The notes: generated from the letters alone by a model not told the origin. A stretch of DNA of 40,383 nucleotides from Candidatus Methanomethylophilaceae archaeon (GCA_017519045.1 JAFWTC010000010.1:1-40383); one strand, 5' to 3'. Shown: positions 18,901 through 25,098, counted from the first letter of the stretch. Numbers and translations: made by a program.

Positions 18901-19269
18901 CCAGTTCCAGTTAATTCCTTTTGATGATGCTGTATCTTCCGAGGTGGGCGTGGTTATTGTGCCTTTCCATAATTGTGGGTTATACTCTGTGGAGACTATG
19001 CTGCCGTAGTAGATGACATCGACGTATTCTTTGTTTGAATTTACATCGTTGTAATCGCTGCTTTTGGGAAGAGTGTAATTTAGATGGTACCTTACTACGT
19101 GGTACTCCCCGACATACCCATTGTTGGGTTTTAGAACGGCACCTGAGGTCTGGTTCGATATTGGGAAACAGGACACTAGCAATATGGCCACTGCGAATAC
19201 GGCTATTAACGCCATCGTAGACTTTCTTCTAGCGCTGGGGGAAGTCTTTTTAGATAAGGGCACGGCCAT
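9988..19269 (-). CDS. Giant exported adhesin-like protein (about 3,093 residues)
   Basis: One uninterrupted frame. The ATG at 19269 is chosen because GAGGTGA lies about 5 nt before it; an in-frame ATG at 19293 adds eight residues. A basic N-terminus is followed by a hydrophobic segment (about 19-36), so it is exported. Residues about 70-200 hold one InlB-like repeat. Residues about 540-1030 form a Gly-rich beta-helix-like region with nine V-Y-G-G-G-type turns. Residues about 1520-2490 carry about ten InlB B (Listeria-Bacteroides) repeats of the form F-x-G-W-x-x-x-G-x-x-Y; further repeat-like domains lead to the C-terminus. There is no C-terminal membrane anchor, sortase motif or V-H-S-G-L tail. 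InlB repeats are common in adhesins of gut microbes, so attachment to host, food particle or partner cells is likely. The 5' third is clearly lower in GC than neighbouring genes. Confidence 0.85.
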   Translation of the reverse strand: MAVPLSKKTSPSARRKSTMALIAVFAVAILLVSCFPISNQTSGAVLKPNNGYVGEYHVVRYHLNYTLPKSSDYNDVNSNKEYVDVIYYGSIVSTEYNPQLWKGTITTPTSEDTASSKGINWNWLEIKDYKVGNTVVFTGWKYKDAGDVPVHYPGEVLSENDLKDNMLFIEKNSAGKYTSYRMDGTTKKAVSENDVMHIYATWSTVNNWAIVSNPEPNLLQATVHTSTSPLDGIQIETDTHSKVLRDVQNYFSNDPYTNILLVKHGDSIHVSGVTTSKPMTIRSEPGPGKVGCIEGCDDNGTLQIKYEFKMGGATIIDDIGFNFKSDGKHGHAQNGIAGCGYPLIIGTGILSFNNGGAASGYAVLRGGAITSDIINNDHENVNVFPYREDEEKISTLLLIHSGTWYNVSGGNFSRNIGEVENKGPELKYKSGPNTTTKYISQTQPKDYCSTYTVLKNATVLDTFAGGSAGNASSISGSTHSYIVNSYMVPNSYAMTFLTGESFTDPTPFKISKTAPILPEWPYKVNVKPQGTNYDRLNITEGVVTIGGGSTGHGTQAIVCRDSNLYVSGESLAWDVQGGGRVYSAEVKGTANVELSGCSTITHMMCGINTDANNKQHYKSVGGTHLIVKDSGNAATVCGGGYDTYVESKYASMIDGGKIQVEIRGGTVCDVYGGGMRSTIGLMDDLNTLPIDSITVDISGGTVLGSVYGGGSGGFEKQKHSDYKGQRLDPYKSFPDSTGRSRCYLSGDINVTVSGNAHVEGNVYGGGKSVPAISSYNGVPVDNWYITSNDVTGMVDRGPVATTDCNEIFVTVCENAVIDGDVFGSGRGVKLSSNKTLVGGDEQDFTNLILISPSGDKIYAQWFTNKNTTLTYEFLYDDEVDHYEDYAKVTARAIHVDILDNATIGSCVYGAGARGPVEGNTYVDVEGTTAENNKGVQIAGSVYGGGLMKYMTGDTHISIEGKSWIGYSIYGGGDIGVRDESVTSTQVLVYGNSSIVFDGSKGAYVGKSVMGAGNSCLVGTEESDVFIPGTRTVTIKDYKPAHTMESIQGASVVDVVRSSIALSGRASSSDPSPSDMMSLYDIEDLRLIGRSSLDLYSDMHNVKGYGSYVDSTMAKTSMSNPMNSIKLSAGVMFNTAYDSVDDHGGNLEKYGNIRGYTILEHNISDDFYGAFAYGYLGSEGRFMQYKEGLLELIPFVDKVEGPGHDAFKLWTMIGSMKHTVSLVATGDSSDDVLSTDVDGSPITFELIRVRDGSAIRYTGASIVMNETSTTFVNSVNSVQGPDDFLLSFGFGSGDGVLTFDEVDGIIVGGTIEACDGTGGQDAYKINIRLQYYGNQSYTGRIGEIVLEFQEYMTMNIGGILVQVPVCTNMVSVGIYCSESKSSFAGATEIGHDMTILLKESISMPLTYEGYGTFVIPYGYQNGILNLDSVENYSGILVEMHTDLNDYGSQGWVGTVGKGGTLNSCIHKDFALTGAFSATLRFDVSGVSDLSKAPKLHFVINDGTTNKFSLTIHLEKMPSYTVRFYAQSYDYPMLDSLQAGGEVTIPVPPYTLAKTITVSHGDQIARSQYPMTYEYFSGWYRDPGCTRYFDTTTSVTENLELYAKYAFKATFKIPSGDQVVPVDVTTRNSAHAEAVYENASVAAKAAFGNYVVHGHIGSLVHVPALPTGAVCWAFNGMEYGVGETVVLYQESMSFIAIPGPDESSETVEVKFADQNGTIISIVEKRVGDTIQLSEYPGNDSESFVGWAFRGHLFEKSEGYMPTVHVLPDGMNFIAVMLNEQKLASITYGEMIVTSQGADISLPVPEDENFRGWMINNIFYGIENVEGRKVCTMTVTYANNVFAIPVYYDKKKMIDVTLVFTDGSEMEEVEEVDEDHKGPKYGKIMKFPQPSIQTGFVSWYSEGKNYEPGDEYVIHTDETVEFVPLYENNSYTYTFEPSTGVDFTGWLWEGRLYEADESIRLPDGITPSPSAAIKDSNKPVVIDTGRSAMIETHERDGSPTQTYKSGQTILLPQPSESAGFKGWLIDGRVYDVGDRYCLLNDYSPLHKLVLSDAILESANPGYTSDGVWYDSYEQKKFDNVLEEEHLTDDSVYHLKWKGILVKVRLVHGNDVLDQFDTDMRYGEKFGSFLTDASEYCKLNFHDANVRWEVAVLQNSALDGIGRYVYEGDTFEVPNFNNVVSEEANVLILYLLADASNTAITVELSPGQQYVPISSDPIEFVAVYIDESMVAKAKFWDGNEVVGSVTSTVGGTIMLPSGKYVGWISDGILYKDKYTFTSGTEEEFINFVAVKKSDIVSYVIFSMDENLGSMPDYPNGTPVQGKVGDVMILPKVIGKGNNKFIGWYLDDQLLKDYTFTSSETKTLIAKFVTLGSSESATLSFTTGGKGTVVGTIPHDAKIGYVVDLPIVAPIGNLRFAGWMIGDSGLMADESGRVIPPEKYLAYPEVDDPITKSGTIGEMIILPPAPPDAPVDAEFVGWSYNGKTYAGTSFNVYEGGNVLMTPIYKNAEATLRFIVSDGNTITNENTITCQIGDKFIPSPTNTGIKLESGYQWMSLNSGEKYYGADERYPRKTPIEVIDASDTFIAVNCSRNNVNMYISGINVNTPQSAIQIQSGRGDADPIQQQISKNTRGYFISTSTAVDQWFMAPDIDKSYFSIQGQDLDDYVLVGYSSSVEGTDMYEFHQLGEKIYSHCYKGHTTIEFMPVFVKSDTMQTLTFSTGESYMFHFSDAIRQGYDLLGWEYAQSKTVDGTTVIENVILPMGKIVKVDHWRYMEDEDPVDCYVLYYSDSRYVIVPSTVHFTAIWKNIEYTVEVQAPYEGRISWEWVVSADGESYTGGSVSAGESNIPVKVRYGDQLQFTYHFKEGSKYSFYKWDRIGEGTFYNDTSPVCQMDVIGNASVFNTMSTAYDQIIRIYNPEIGTMGITAEYKSKTEYQDYEEYRVKAGTTTGFTYDSDTESIFTIVVNGVRYDIDGVITVTQDLVTVSPYLALRSSTEVVSQHACFAFAQNDGHYTMELLDLSSDTTPEGLAIFKDGVVYISYVQKADVEFESSWTDGKLSMTLNATDMLGLVPVKVTVFGPGAKTLVINTEVYVIPKLYDCR
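11780..14700 (-). repeat. InlB B (Listeria-Bacteroides) repeat array in the giant protein
   Basis: At the protein level about ten degenerate units share a core F-x-G-W-x-x-x-G-x-x-Y followed by a short beta-rich stretch ending in F-x-A-V or similar. Examples are G-F-K-G-W-L-I-D-G-R-V-Y, K-Y-V-G-W-I-S-D-G-I-L-Y and E-F-V-G-W-S-Y-N-G-K-T-Y. Units are 60-110 residues apart and are diverged at DNA level, so this is an old array rather than a recent tandem expansion. Confidence 0.75.
16235..17367 (-). repeat. Nine V-Y-G-G-G turn repeats in the giant protein
   Basis: Nine copies of a turn [VI]-[YCFM]-G-[GAS]-G recur about every 25-85 residues, usually preceded by [VI]-x-G and followed by a strand with alternating hydrophobics and a T-x-[VI]-x-[IV] pattern. 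This is the look of a right-handed beta-helix (pectin-lyase-like) fold. At DNA level the antisense CCGCCGTA recurs. I know no named repeat that corresponds exactly. Confidence 0.6.
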
Positions 19270-19797
19270 GCAATCACCTCGTGATATCATCATCAGCCTG
19301 TTGAAGATTTCTTTGTTGTGTTAAAAAATTTTTGGAGCATTACAGGAGTTCTGATGGCATGACATGCAGTCTATGACCTTTGCAGGAATTGTGGGTTTTT
19401 ATTGCTGTTGACGAGGTTACGGATGTTTTTGATTCTTATCGTTAACCTCAAGAAAATATTTCGCTTGGCGGGATTATTGAGGGGATATTATGATAATATG
19501 CAGGTTGTGGGATTGCATGGACATGTTTCAATCATGTTTGTTGGAGCAGCTAAGTAAGATGCAAGGCTCTTTTTATCGTTCAAGACTAGTACATGCTGAT
19601 CCATGTCTTTCAAAGTGGATTTCTGTTGTTGGTAGATTTTTTTTTGTTTTTGAACAATCACCTTTTTTATTTATAATTCCACATTTGTTAATTCTTCAAG
19701 GGCGTGTTTGAAATTATTGAAGTAAACAGTATAGCAACAGTCTGGTGTATACGGTTGTTTCGATCAAATTGAATGATTTTTGGTTTTCGAGGATCAT
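19270..19797. other. AT-rich intergenic region upstream of the giant gene
   Basis: More than 500 nt without a convincing gene, far richer in A/T than the rest of the window, with long T runs (around 19637-19660). It should hold the promoter of the giant gene: minus-strand AAAAATTTTTTAA at 19321-19333, about 55 nt before its ATG, with GAGGTGA at the ribosome-binding site. A plus-strand frame at 19490-19711 has no family resemblance. No tRNA or small RNA was recognised. Confidence 0.5.
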
Positions 19798-20502
19798 TCA
19801 GCTTTGGGCGTCCACCAGCGGGCCGGCTATGAATATGAACGCCTTGTACCATCCGATCAGTCCCTCGTTATTGTCATGGAGGGTCACGGTCGCAGGGAGG
19901 GTTCCACGATATCCGACCTCGTCGGTGATCTCCATGTTCAATACGTTGCCGCTCATGGTCGCATCTATAGCGATTCCTGACACGTGGGCGGCCACTTCGA
20001 CCGTTGCCGCGGATCTTGGAATGGTGATGGATGCGATGTATCTTCCGCTCCGGTCGTCTGGGGTCGCGATGTACAACGCGTCGGCGGATGAACTGCCTCC
20101 GGTGTCAATTGTGTGGCCTTCCACTTCTTCCACGGGAAGCACGGTCATGTCCTTGGTGACCTCTATCGGGACAAGTCCAGCGACGGCTGCTTCCATCGTG
20201 CCGTCGACGATCGCGCCTATGAGGCTTCCGTGGCTATGGCTGCCTCTGTAGGCGACATATACGTTCGCTCCGCCCTCGACGGTGTATGTCCCGCTATTTA
20301 TCGCCAGGATTGCGTTAGAGTCGTCTTCTTCGTCGATTATCAATTGGAACCTGTCGCTCTTGAGCAGGGTGACCTCGTACGTGACGTTCGCATCTCCGTC
20401 TGAGTCCTGCGATGCGGGAGGCGATACGATGAGCGACGTCAGGATCACAGCGATAAGCGCCATGACGCAAACGATGTGGTTCGAGACTGTTTTAGAAGCC
20501 AT
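19798..20502 (-). CDS. Exported protein with shortened G-P-L-V tail (paralogue E)
   Basis: A 234-residue protein with a signal peptide (basic start, then V-M-A-L-I-A-V-I-L-T-S-L-I-V) and a beta-rich mature domain. It has no recognised family. The C-terminus A-G-P-L-V-D-A-Q-S looks like a cut-down version of the V-G-P-L-V-H-S-G-L tail of its neighbours, placed after a similar hydrophobic strand. Its ATG at 20502 overlaps the end of the upstream gene (stop at 20492) by 11 nt, with AGGA right before the start, so translation is probably coupled to that gene. Stop TGA. It lacks the He_PIG-like segment of the other paralogues. Confidence 0.65.
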   Translation of the reverse strand: MASKTVSNHIVCVMALIAVILTSLIVSPPASQDSDGDANVTYEVTLLKSDRFQLIIDEEDDSNAILAINSGTYTVEGGANVYVAYRGSHSHGSLIGAIVDGTMEAAVAGLVPIEVTKDMTVLPVEEVEGHTIDTGGSSSADALYIATPDDRSGRYIASITIPRSAATVEVAAHVSGIAIDATMSGNVLNMEITDEVGYRGTLPATVTLHDNNEGLIGWYKAFIFIAGPLVDAQS

Positions 20503-21922
20503 TCCTGTCGCCTCGGTATGTCGTTATCGCAGGATTCAGGCCGGAATGAACGATCGGGCCGACAAGCATCACGTGGATGGTCGCGGACCTATCGCCGTCC
20601 GATATCCTGATTCTGATTATCCCGCTGTAGTCGTCGTAAGGCTCTATGGTCATGGTGCCGGTATCCGGGATCGCCTCCGTGACCATGCCGGAAGCGTCAG
20701 GGTACTCTACAGTGTATCCGGAGCCTTGGACGCCGATGGTGATCTCTTCCGTGTTCTCTATGCTTATGTAGCTGTCTTCGCTGGATTGGCCGGAGACGCC
20801 GTTTACGGTGTATCCGAATGCGTCCGCGGCTATCGTCAGGGCGTAGTTCTAGGACACGCGGTTCGTGGTGTAGTCCTTGGCCACCGCGTAGATCGTCATG
20901 GTCACCGTCGAAGCCTCGGCGTACCCTGCCAGCTTCCCCTCTATGGTCCCGTCCGATTTCATGTTCAGGCCGTCCGGGAGGCCCGACGCGTAATAGACGT
21001 AGTCTCCCCATTTGGGGTCGATTTCCCATCTGGGGCCGACGTTAGGGTCCTGGCTGTCTATTTTGACTACGACGCGGGCCATGAACGGACCGATGTTCTC
21101 GTGATGCTGTATGTTTATCGTTGTCGGGGTGGTCACGATGGTTTGTCCGTTGTTGTAGAACAGGCAGATGCCTTGGGCCTGGTTGATGATGATGTCCTCG
21201 GGGGTCAAGCCGCTGCTGCCATGGCCCTGATAGCGGTTGTTGGCTCCGAAATAGTAAGGATCGTGGTCGTAGTGGTTGTCGGCGTCCCCCTCCTTGACGA
21301 CGACCTTTATTCCGATCAGGAAATATCCGTTGCCGGTTTTGAGCGGCGGCTTTCCGCTGAATGCGACCACATAGAATCCGTTGAGGGGGTCCACTTCCTT
21401 GATGGACAAGCTTCCTTCGGACGATATCGCTGTGAGCCCGGCATGTTCCGGCCAGGAGTCGACCAGTTCTCTGGTGTTCCCGTTCCAAGCATATTTGGCT
21501 GTAAGGACTTGTCTCCAATTCTCAAATCCCGCCCAGTTTCCGCTTCCGCCGCCTCCGCTAGGATTGCTGTAGTTGTATGCCCTGATCGTTATCTCCACTG
21601 TGGGGTTGAGGAAATATTCCGTGTTCAGATCGAAATAGGTGGGGATTTGATCGGAATTGTTGTAGAAGTTGACGGAATCGTTGACGGTGCTGCCGCTGCC
21701 CAGCAACATTATCGGATCGGTCAATGTGCCGGTGCCGCTCTCGGACCATGTCTCAGGAATTAGTTGGATGCACGGGACCGCCAACAGGGTTGCGACGATC
21801 AGCGCGATCCGCACCGCTTCAGACCTCCGTCTGGACAGGCTGGGGGCAGGGGTCCGGCGCCCTCCCTCCGACGCGCCGTCGTCTTGTGGACGGCTTCCGG
21901 AATCGGCAATCCCACGGTGCAT
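20492..21922 (-). CDS. Exported surface protein with in-frame TAG (paralogue B)
   Basis: A 476-codon frame, open from 21922 to a TAA at 20492 except for one TAG at 20849-20851 (codon 358). Before the TAG lie a signal peptide (V-R-I-A-L-I-V-A-T-L-L-A-V), a beta-rich domain and the He_PIG-like segment Y-Y-A-S-G-L-P-D-G-L-N-M-K-S-D-G-T-I. After it come the domain and tail found in the paralogues, VGPIVHSGLNPAI plus a short extension. Three paralogues have Lys where the TAG stands. Reading TAG as pyrrolysine gives one full-length protein; the alternative is an AAG-to-TAG nonsense mutation. The start could be ATG 21922 (TATA about 30 nt upstream) or GTG 21814 (GGAGGT 9 nt upstream). Confidence 0.7.
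20849..20851 (-). other. In-frame amber codon, candidate pyrrolysine
   Basis: This TAG falls inside an otherwise open gene. The context V-S-[TAG]-N-Y-A-L aligns with V-S-K-T-I-L, L-S-K-N-I-T and I-E-K-T-N-F in the neighbouring paralogues, so the amber codon replaces a conserved lysine. The 118 codons after it, down to the TAA, are open and family-like. Confidence 0.6.
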
Positions 21923-21948
21923 GTTTCAACGTACTAATTACGCGTTAT

Positions 21949-21960
21949 CTGTATATTAAT
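21949..21960 (-). promoter_or_regulatory. TATA element for paralogue B
   Basis: Minus-strand TTAATATACAG lies about 30 nt before the ATG at 21922, the spacing expected of an archaeal promoter with little or no leader. If translation instead starts at GTG 21814 the leader would be about 110 nt. Confidence 0.45.
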
Positions 21961-22002
21961 GCACCAATGAATCCAACTTCTGTTGAAAAGTAAAGTAAGG
22001 TT

Positions 22003-22022
22003 GCCGGAGGATGCCCTCCGGC
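22003..22022 (-). terminator. Hairpin after the membrane-protein gene
   Basis: A perfect 8-bp stem, GCCGGAGG / CCTCCGGC with a 4-nt loop, lies just downstream of the stop at 22036. On the minus strand it is followed by a T-rich stretch (CCTTACTTTACTTTT), and the plus strand also shows TTTTT after it. It separates this gene from the next one downstream. Confidence 0.55.
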
Positions 22023-22035
22023 TTTTTCAATAGGT

Positions 22036-23625
22036 TTATTCGGATACGGCGTATCTGAACTCGCCGGAGCAGACCGTCTTGTTGGAGTCTCTGGCTATCG
22101 CGCGGACGACGAAGGAGCACGGGTCCTCGGGGGACGGCTGGGACGATATCTTTCCGGTTATAACGCCGTCGTCACTCATGGACAGGCCTGCGGGGAGCCT
22201 CTCCGCCTCGAACCTGTATCCGTCCCTCCTGTAGGAGTCCTTGCCGATGACGGCGAACACGTAGACGGGGTCCATGTCCCTGCTCTTGGAGAGGTCCAGG
22301 AACTGGTACGCCTTTCCGGAGAAGTCCCTGGATGCCACCGGATGGAACGAGCCGACGGACGAGGACAGCATGACGGCCTTCTTCTTCCTGAGCAGGAATG
22401 CCATCGCTATCAGCAGGGCTGCTATGACCGCCCCCGCAAGGGCGACGATCCACCAGGGGAAGTCGCTGCCAGGCTTCTCCACGTTTTTCCCGTCGGCGAA
22501 GATGTAGACGTCGCCGGTGAGGTTCGGGATCCTTATGTCGTTCCCGGAGACCACGTTCCCGGTGACGTTGGCGCCTCCCATCCACACGGTGGACTCTATG
22601 GCGTTGAACTGGGAGCCGGACGGCAGCGACAGCGTGACGTTCAGGGAGCCGCTTGCCGGGCTGCTGTACGGCGTTATCCTGATGCCGTCGTGGAGGGTGT
22701 CGTGGATGTAGTACATCCTCTGCATCCCGGTTAGGATGATGGTGGAGTCCTGTTCGACGTTTAACAAGGTGAACTTGTAGCCGTCGCCGTCAGGCGTGCG
22801 GTCCAGAGTGCGGCCGTCGGTCACGCAGAGGGATCTGGATCCGGACAGGTCGTAGGAGTAGCCCTTGAACGCGGTCGCGGTGTATGTGAAGTTGGTCCCT
22901 TTCGGGATGACCAGGCCGTCATAGGTGAACTTCAGGCCGTCAACGGGCTGGAGATCGATCTTGACCATGTCGTACACGGGCTGGGACGGGTCATAATCCC
23001 ACTTGGCATAGATGTGGGTTATGCGGCTGGCATCGAAGAGGTGGTAGTAGCTTCTGTCGTAAGGGGTCTCGCAGGCGGTGTCAACGAACCATCCGGTGAA
23101 TTTGTATCCCGGTCTCACTGGATCTTTTGCCGGAGGGTCGACCAACAATTGGGTGCCGTACTTGTATCCCTTTTCGGAGGTCACGGGGGCGTTGTAATAC
23201 GTGGTGTCCGTGCCGTCGTTGTACATGAACTTGACGTAGCGCACGTAGGACGACGGGTTCACCAGGACGGTGAGGTCTTCGGAGAGAGGGGTGCCGCTCA
23301 CTACGGCGTTCTCCCTCACGTAGTAGGTGATGTAGGTGTCGTCCGCACATATCTCGAAGGGCACGTTGAATTCCAACGCCACGTTCTTCACAGGGTCGAC
23401 GATGTCGAGGTTGGCCTTCACGGTGGAGTATCTCCATTCGATGGAGGAGTACGTCTTATCGTCGTAGTTGTGGTCCCTTATGCTTATGTTCCTCCCGTAA
23501 CAGATCCATATGTTGGAATCTATGGGTTCCTCGTCGGCATCGGAGTCGAACGAGGCGATCTGGGTCGGAACCAGCAGGGCCGCGATGGCCAAAAAGGCTG
23601 TCAGGACAATCGCGTTCCTATTCAT
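22036..23625 (-). CDS. Membrane protein with InlB repeat and a C-terminal Ig-like domain (paralogue F)
   Basis: A 529-residue protein. It has an N-terminal signal peptide, an InlB B repeat (Y-K-F-T-G-W-F-V-D ending H-I-Y-A-K-W, about residues 168-210), and a further beta-rich part. A transmembrane helix follows (W-W-I-V-A-L-A-G-A-V-I-A-A-L-L, about 388-410), then R-K-K-K, then about 115 residues containing a He_PIG-like segment, R-L-P-A-G-L-S-M-S-D-D-G-V-I-T-G-K-I. With a cleaved signal peptide and the positive-inside rule, this last domain would face the cytoplasm, which is unusual for an Ig-like fold. It lacks the V-H-S-G-L tail and could be the membrane partner of the secreted paralogues. 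The ATG at 23625 lacks a Shine-Dalgarno; a TATA-like element lies about 28 nt upstream. Stop TAA. Confidence 0.72.
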   Translation of the reverse strand: MNRNAIVLTAFLAIAALLVPTQIASFDSDADEEPIDSNIWICYGRNISIRDHNYDDKTYSSIEWRYSTVKANLDIVDPVKNVALEFNVPFEICADDTYITYYVRENAVVSGTPLSEDLTVLVNPSSYVRYVKFMYNDGTDTTYYNAPVTSEKGYKYGTQLLVDPPAKDPVRPGYKFTGWFVDTACETPYDRSYYHLFDASRITHIYAKWDYDPSQPVYDMVKIDLQPVDGLKFTYDGLVIPKGTNFTYTATAFKGYSYDLSGSRSLCVTDGRTLDRTPDGDGYKFTLLNVEQDSTIILTGMQRMYYIHDTLHDGIRITPYSSPASGSLNVTLSLPSGSQFNAIESTVWMGGANVTGNVVSGNDIRIPNLTGDVYIFADGKNVEKPGSDFPWWIVALAGAVIAALLIAMAFLLRKKKAVMLSSSVGSFHPVASRDFSGKAYQFLDLSKSRDMDPVYVFAVIGKDSYRRDGYRFEAERLPAGLSMSDDGVITGKISSQPSPEDPCSFVVRAIARDSNKTVCSGEFRYAVSE

Positions 23626-23667
23626 CGTATCGCTCTATGGAGAAAGAGAAGATAAATGGTTTGGGAT

Positions 23668-23687
23668 GAGAGGGTCGGAGCCCTCTC
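23668..23687 (-). terminator. Hairpin after paralogue C
   Basis: A 7-bp stem, GAGAGGG / CCCTCTC with a 6-nt loop, lies immediately downstream of the TGA at 23693 and before the promoter-like element of the next gene. It suggests that paralogue C is transcribed alone. Confidence 0.5.
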
Positions 23688-23692
23688 GTTTA

Positions 23693-24904
23693 TCAGGCGG
23701 ACTGTACAGCGGGATCAAGTCCAGAATGAACGAGAGGCCCGACGACCATGACGTGGATGGTCGCGTTGTACTTGCCGTCGGTTATGTTGATCTGGACGAT
23801 GCCGGTGTCGTTTGCGAAGGTGTTAGCTGCAATTGTGAAAGCACCATCGGTGAGCCCGGTGACGGTCGTGGGGATGGCAGCAGCGTAGTACGTCATCTTG
23901 TACTTGCTGTAGTTGGCCGAGGGAATAGCCTGGCTATTTGCTTTGAACACTTTGATAGTCAGACCGTCAGTGTTCTTTATTGCCGTGTAGCCGACTATGC
24001 TGTAGCTCACAGGGTTATCATCGTTGCCGACAATCTGGTACGTGAATGCGTCGCTGGTGTCGATATCGACTGTGTATACAAATTCACACTTCAGGATGGT
24101 CTTGGAAACGGAAGCCTTATTTACAGCGTACACGGTGAATTTGGTGGGATCGGTTCCGGATTCACTAACCGGTACATCAGAACTGAGCTTTCCTGCGATT
24201 TCTCCAGTGCTCTTCATGTATATTCCGGATGGGAGGCCCGTGGCATAGAAGTCGTACTTATCGGATTCGTACTCAGTGGATCCGATTTTAACTTTTGCGA
24301 ATGCGTTTCCATAATCTTGGCCCTTGTAGAAGGTGAAGGAATCGCCAGATCCGGTGTGAGTGGTGGTTCCTTCCTTCACTATGACGGTGGGTGCGTCGGC
24401 GGACCCGACCTTGACGTTTATGCCGTAGATGTACTCAAGATCTACGTAGTCAGTAATAGCCGGGTTGCTACCTACAAAGGTGACAGTATCTCTAACAGTT
24501 AGGGTGATCAGCCTCATGGTGGCAGCATCACTTGCCGTCTCAGCTGCGCCTTCCACGGTTAGTGTGTAGATTGACGGATCGCTCGTTGCGGCTGCGGTCA
24601 CTTTAATGTCGGTCAGGTTAACTGTCGTTCCAACCCCGTTTGTTATGAGGCTTGAATTGCCAATCTTGGCGTTGACGTAATCCGTGGTACCGACCTTGAT
24701 GGCGTCGTATGCTTTGTAGTTGAAGTCAATCTTCGTTGTTATCGTGTTCCCAATGCCTATAGCGAGTGCTGTGTTTTCGCCGGCAGGATCGTGAATCAAT
24801 ACCGTGGCCGGCGTAGGATTTTCGGCTTGGACCGGGACGATTACTGCGAGGGCCGCCATGACCATGATCGTGGACATGAGCGCGGCCAACACTTTCTCTT
24901 TCAT
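23693..24904 (-). CDS. Exported surface protein with V-H-S-G-L tail (paralogue C)
   Basis: A 403-residue protein with a clean signal peptide (M-K-E-K then A-L-M-S-T-I-M-V-M-A-A-L-A-V-I-V, cleavage probably after V-Q-A). The mature part is Thr/Ala/Val-rich beta domains, including the He_PIG-like Y-D-F-Y-A-T-G-L-P-S-G-I-Y-M-K-S-T-G-E-I. The conserved Lys aligned with the TAG of paralogue B sits in S-V-S-K-T-I-L. The protein ends VGPLVHSGLDPAVQSA. The start has GAGAGTGA about 5 nt upstream and a TATA-like TATTAATAAC at 24971-24980. It has its own terminator. No catalytic motifs are visible; a structural or adhesive role outside the cell is likely. Stop TGA. Confidence 0.75.
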   Translation of the reverse strand: MKEKVLAALMSTIMVMAALAVIVPVQAENPTPATVLIHDPAGENTALAIGIGNTITTKIDFNYKAYDAIKVGTTDYVNAKIGNSSLITNGVGTTVNLTDIKVTAAATSDPSIYTLTVEGAAETASDAATMRLITLTVRDTVTFVGSNPAITDYVDLEYIYGINVKVGSADAPTVIVKEGTTTHTGSGDSFTFYKGQDYGNAFAKVKIGSTEYESDKYDFYATGLPSGIYMKSTGEIAGKLSSDVPVSESGTDPTKFTVYAVNKASVSKTILKCEFVYTVDIDTSDAFTYQIVGNDDNPVSYSIVGYTAIKNTDGLTIKVFKANSQAIPSANYSKYKMTYYAAAIPTTVTGLTDGAFTIAANTFANDTGIVQINITDGKYNATIHVMVVGPLVHSGLDPAVQSA

Positions 24905-25081
24905 GATATCACTCTCTTTGCGATATTCCGCCCGATGGCGGAAGCTAGCGGAAGTACCTACATCGTACTGGTTATTAATACTGATGGATGAAACGTTCGA
25001 ACGAGTTCAAATGCCGAGGTCGAATCTGGGCCCGTGGCTGGACATCGGAACTGGATGAGAGCCTGTGGTCAGAAGATAACA

Positions 25082-25098
25082 CGGGGCCTGGGGCCCCG
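25082..25098 (-). terminator. GC-rich hairpin after paralogue D
   Basis: A 7-bp stem, CGGGGCC / GGCCCCG with a 3-nt loop, lies 13 nt past the TGA at 25111. On the minus strand it is followed by TGTTATCTTCTG. It probably ends the transcript of paralogue D. Confidence 0.5.

Noticed and set aside
19490-19711. Plus-strand frame of 73 codons in the AT-rich intergenic region, with a GAGGGG upstream
   Set aside because: The product has no domain, no low-complexity-free core and no clear promoter; it is likely chance in AT-rich DNA.
20282-21763. Plus-strand frame of 493 codons opposite paralogues B and E
   Set aside because: Its product is Val/Arg/Asp-rich with no motif. The minus strand has signal peptides, He_PIG-like segments and the conserved tail, so this is an antisense shadow.
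20492-21922. Treating paralogue B as two separate genes
   Set aside because: The second part (ATG 20686) starts in the middle of a domain and lacks a signal peptide, and the sequence between TAG and that ATG is open and family-like.
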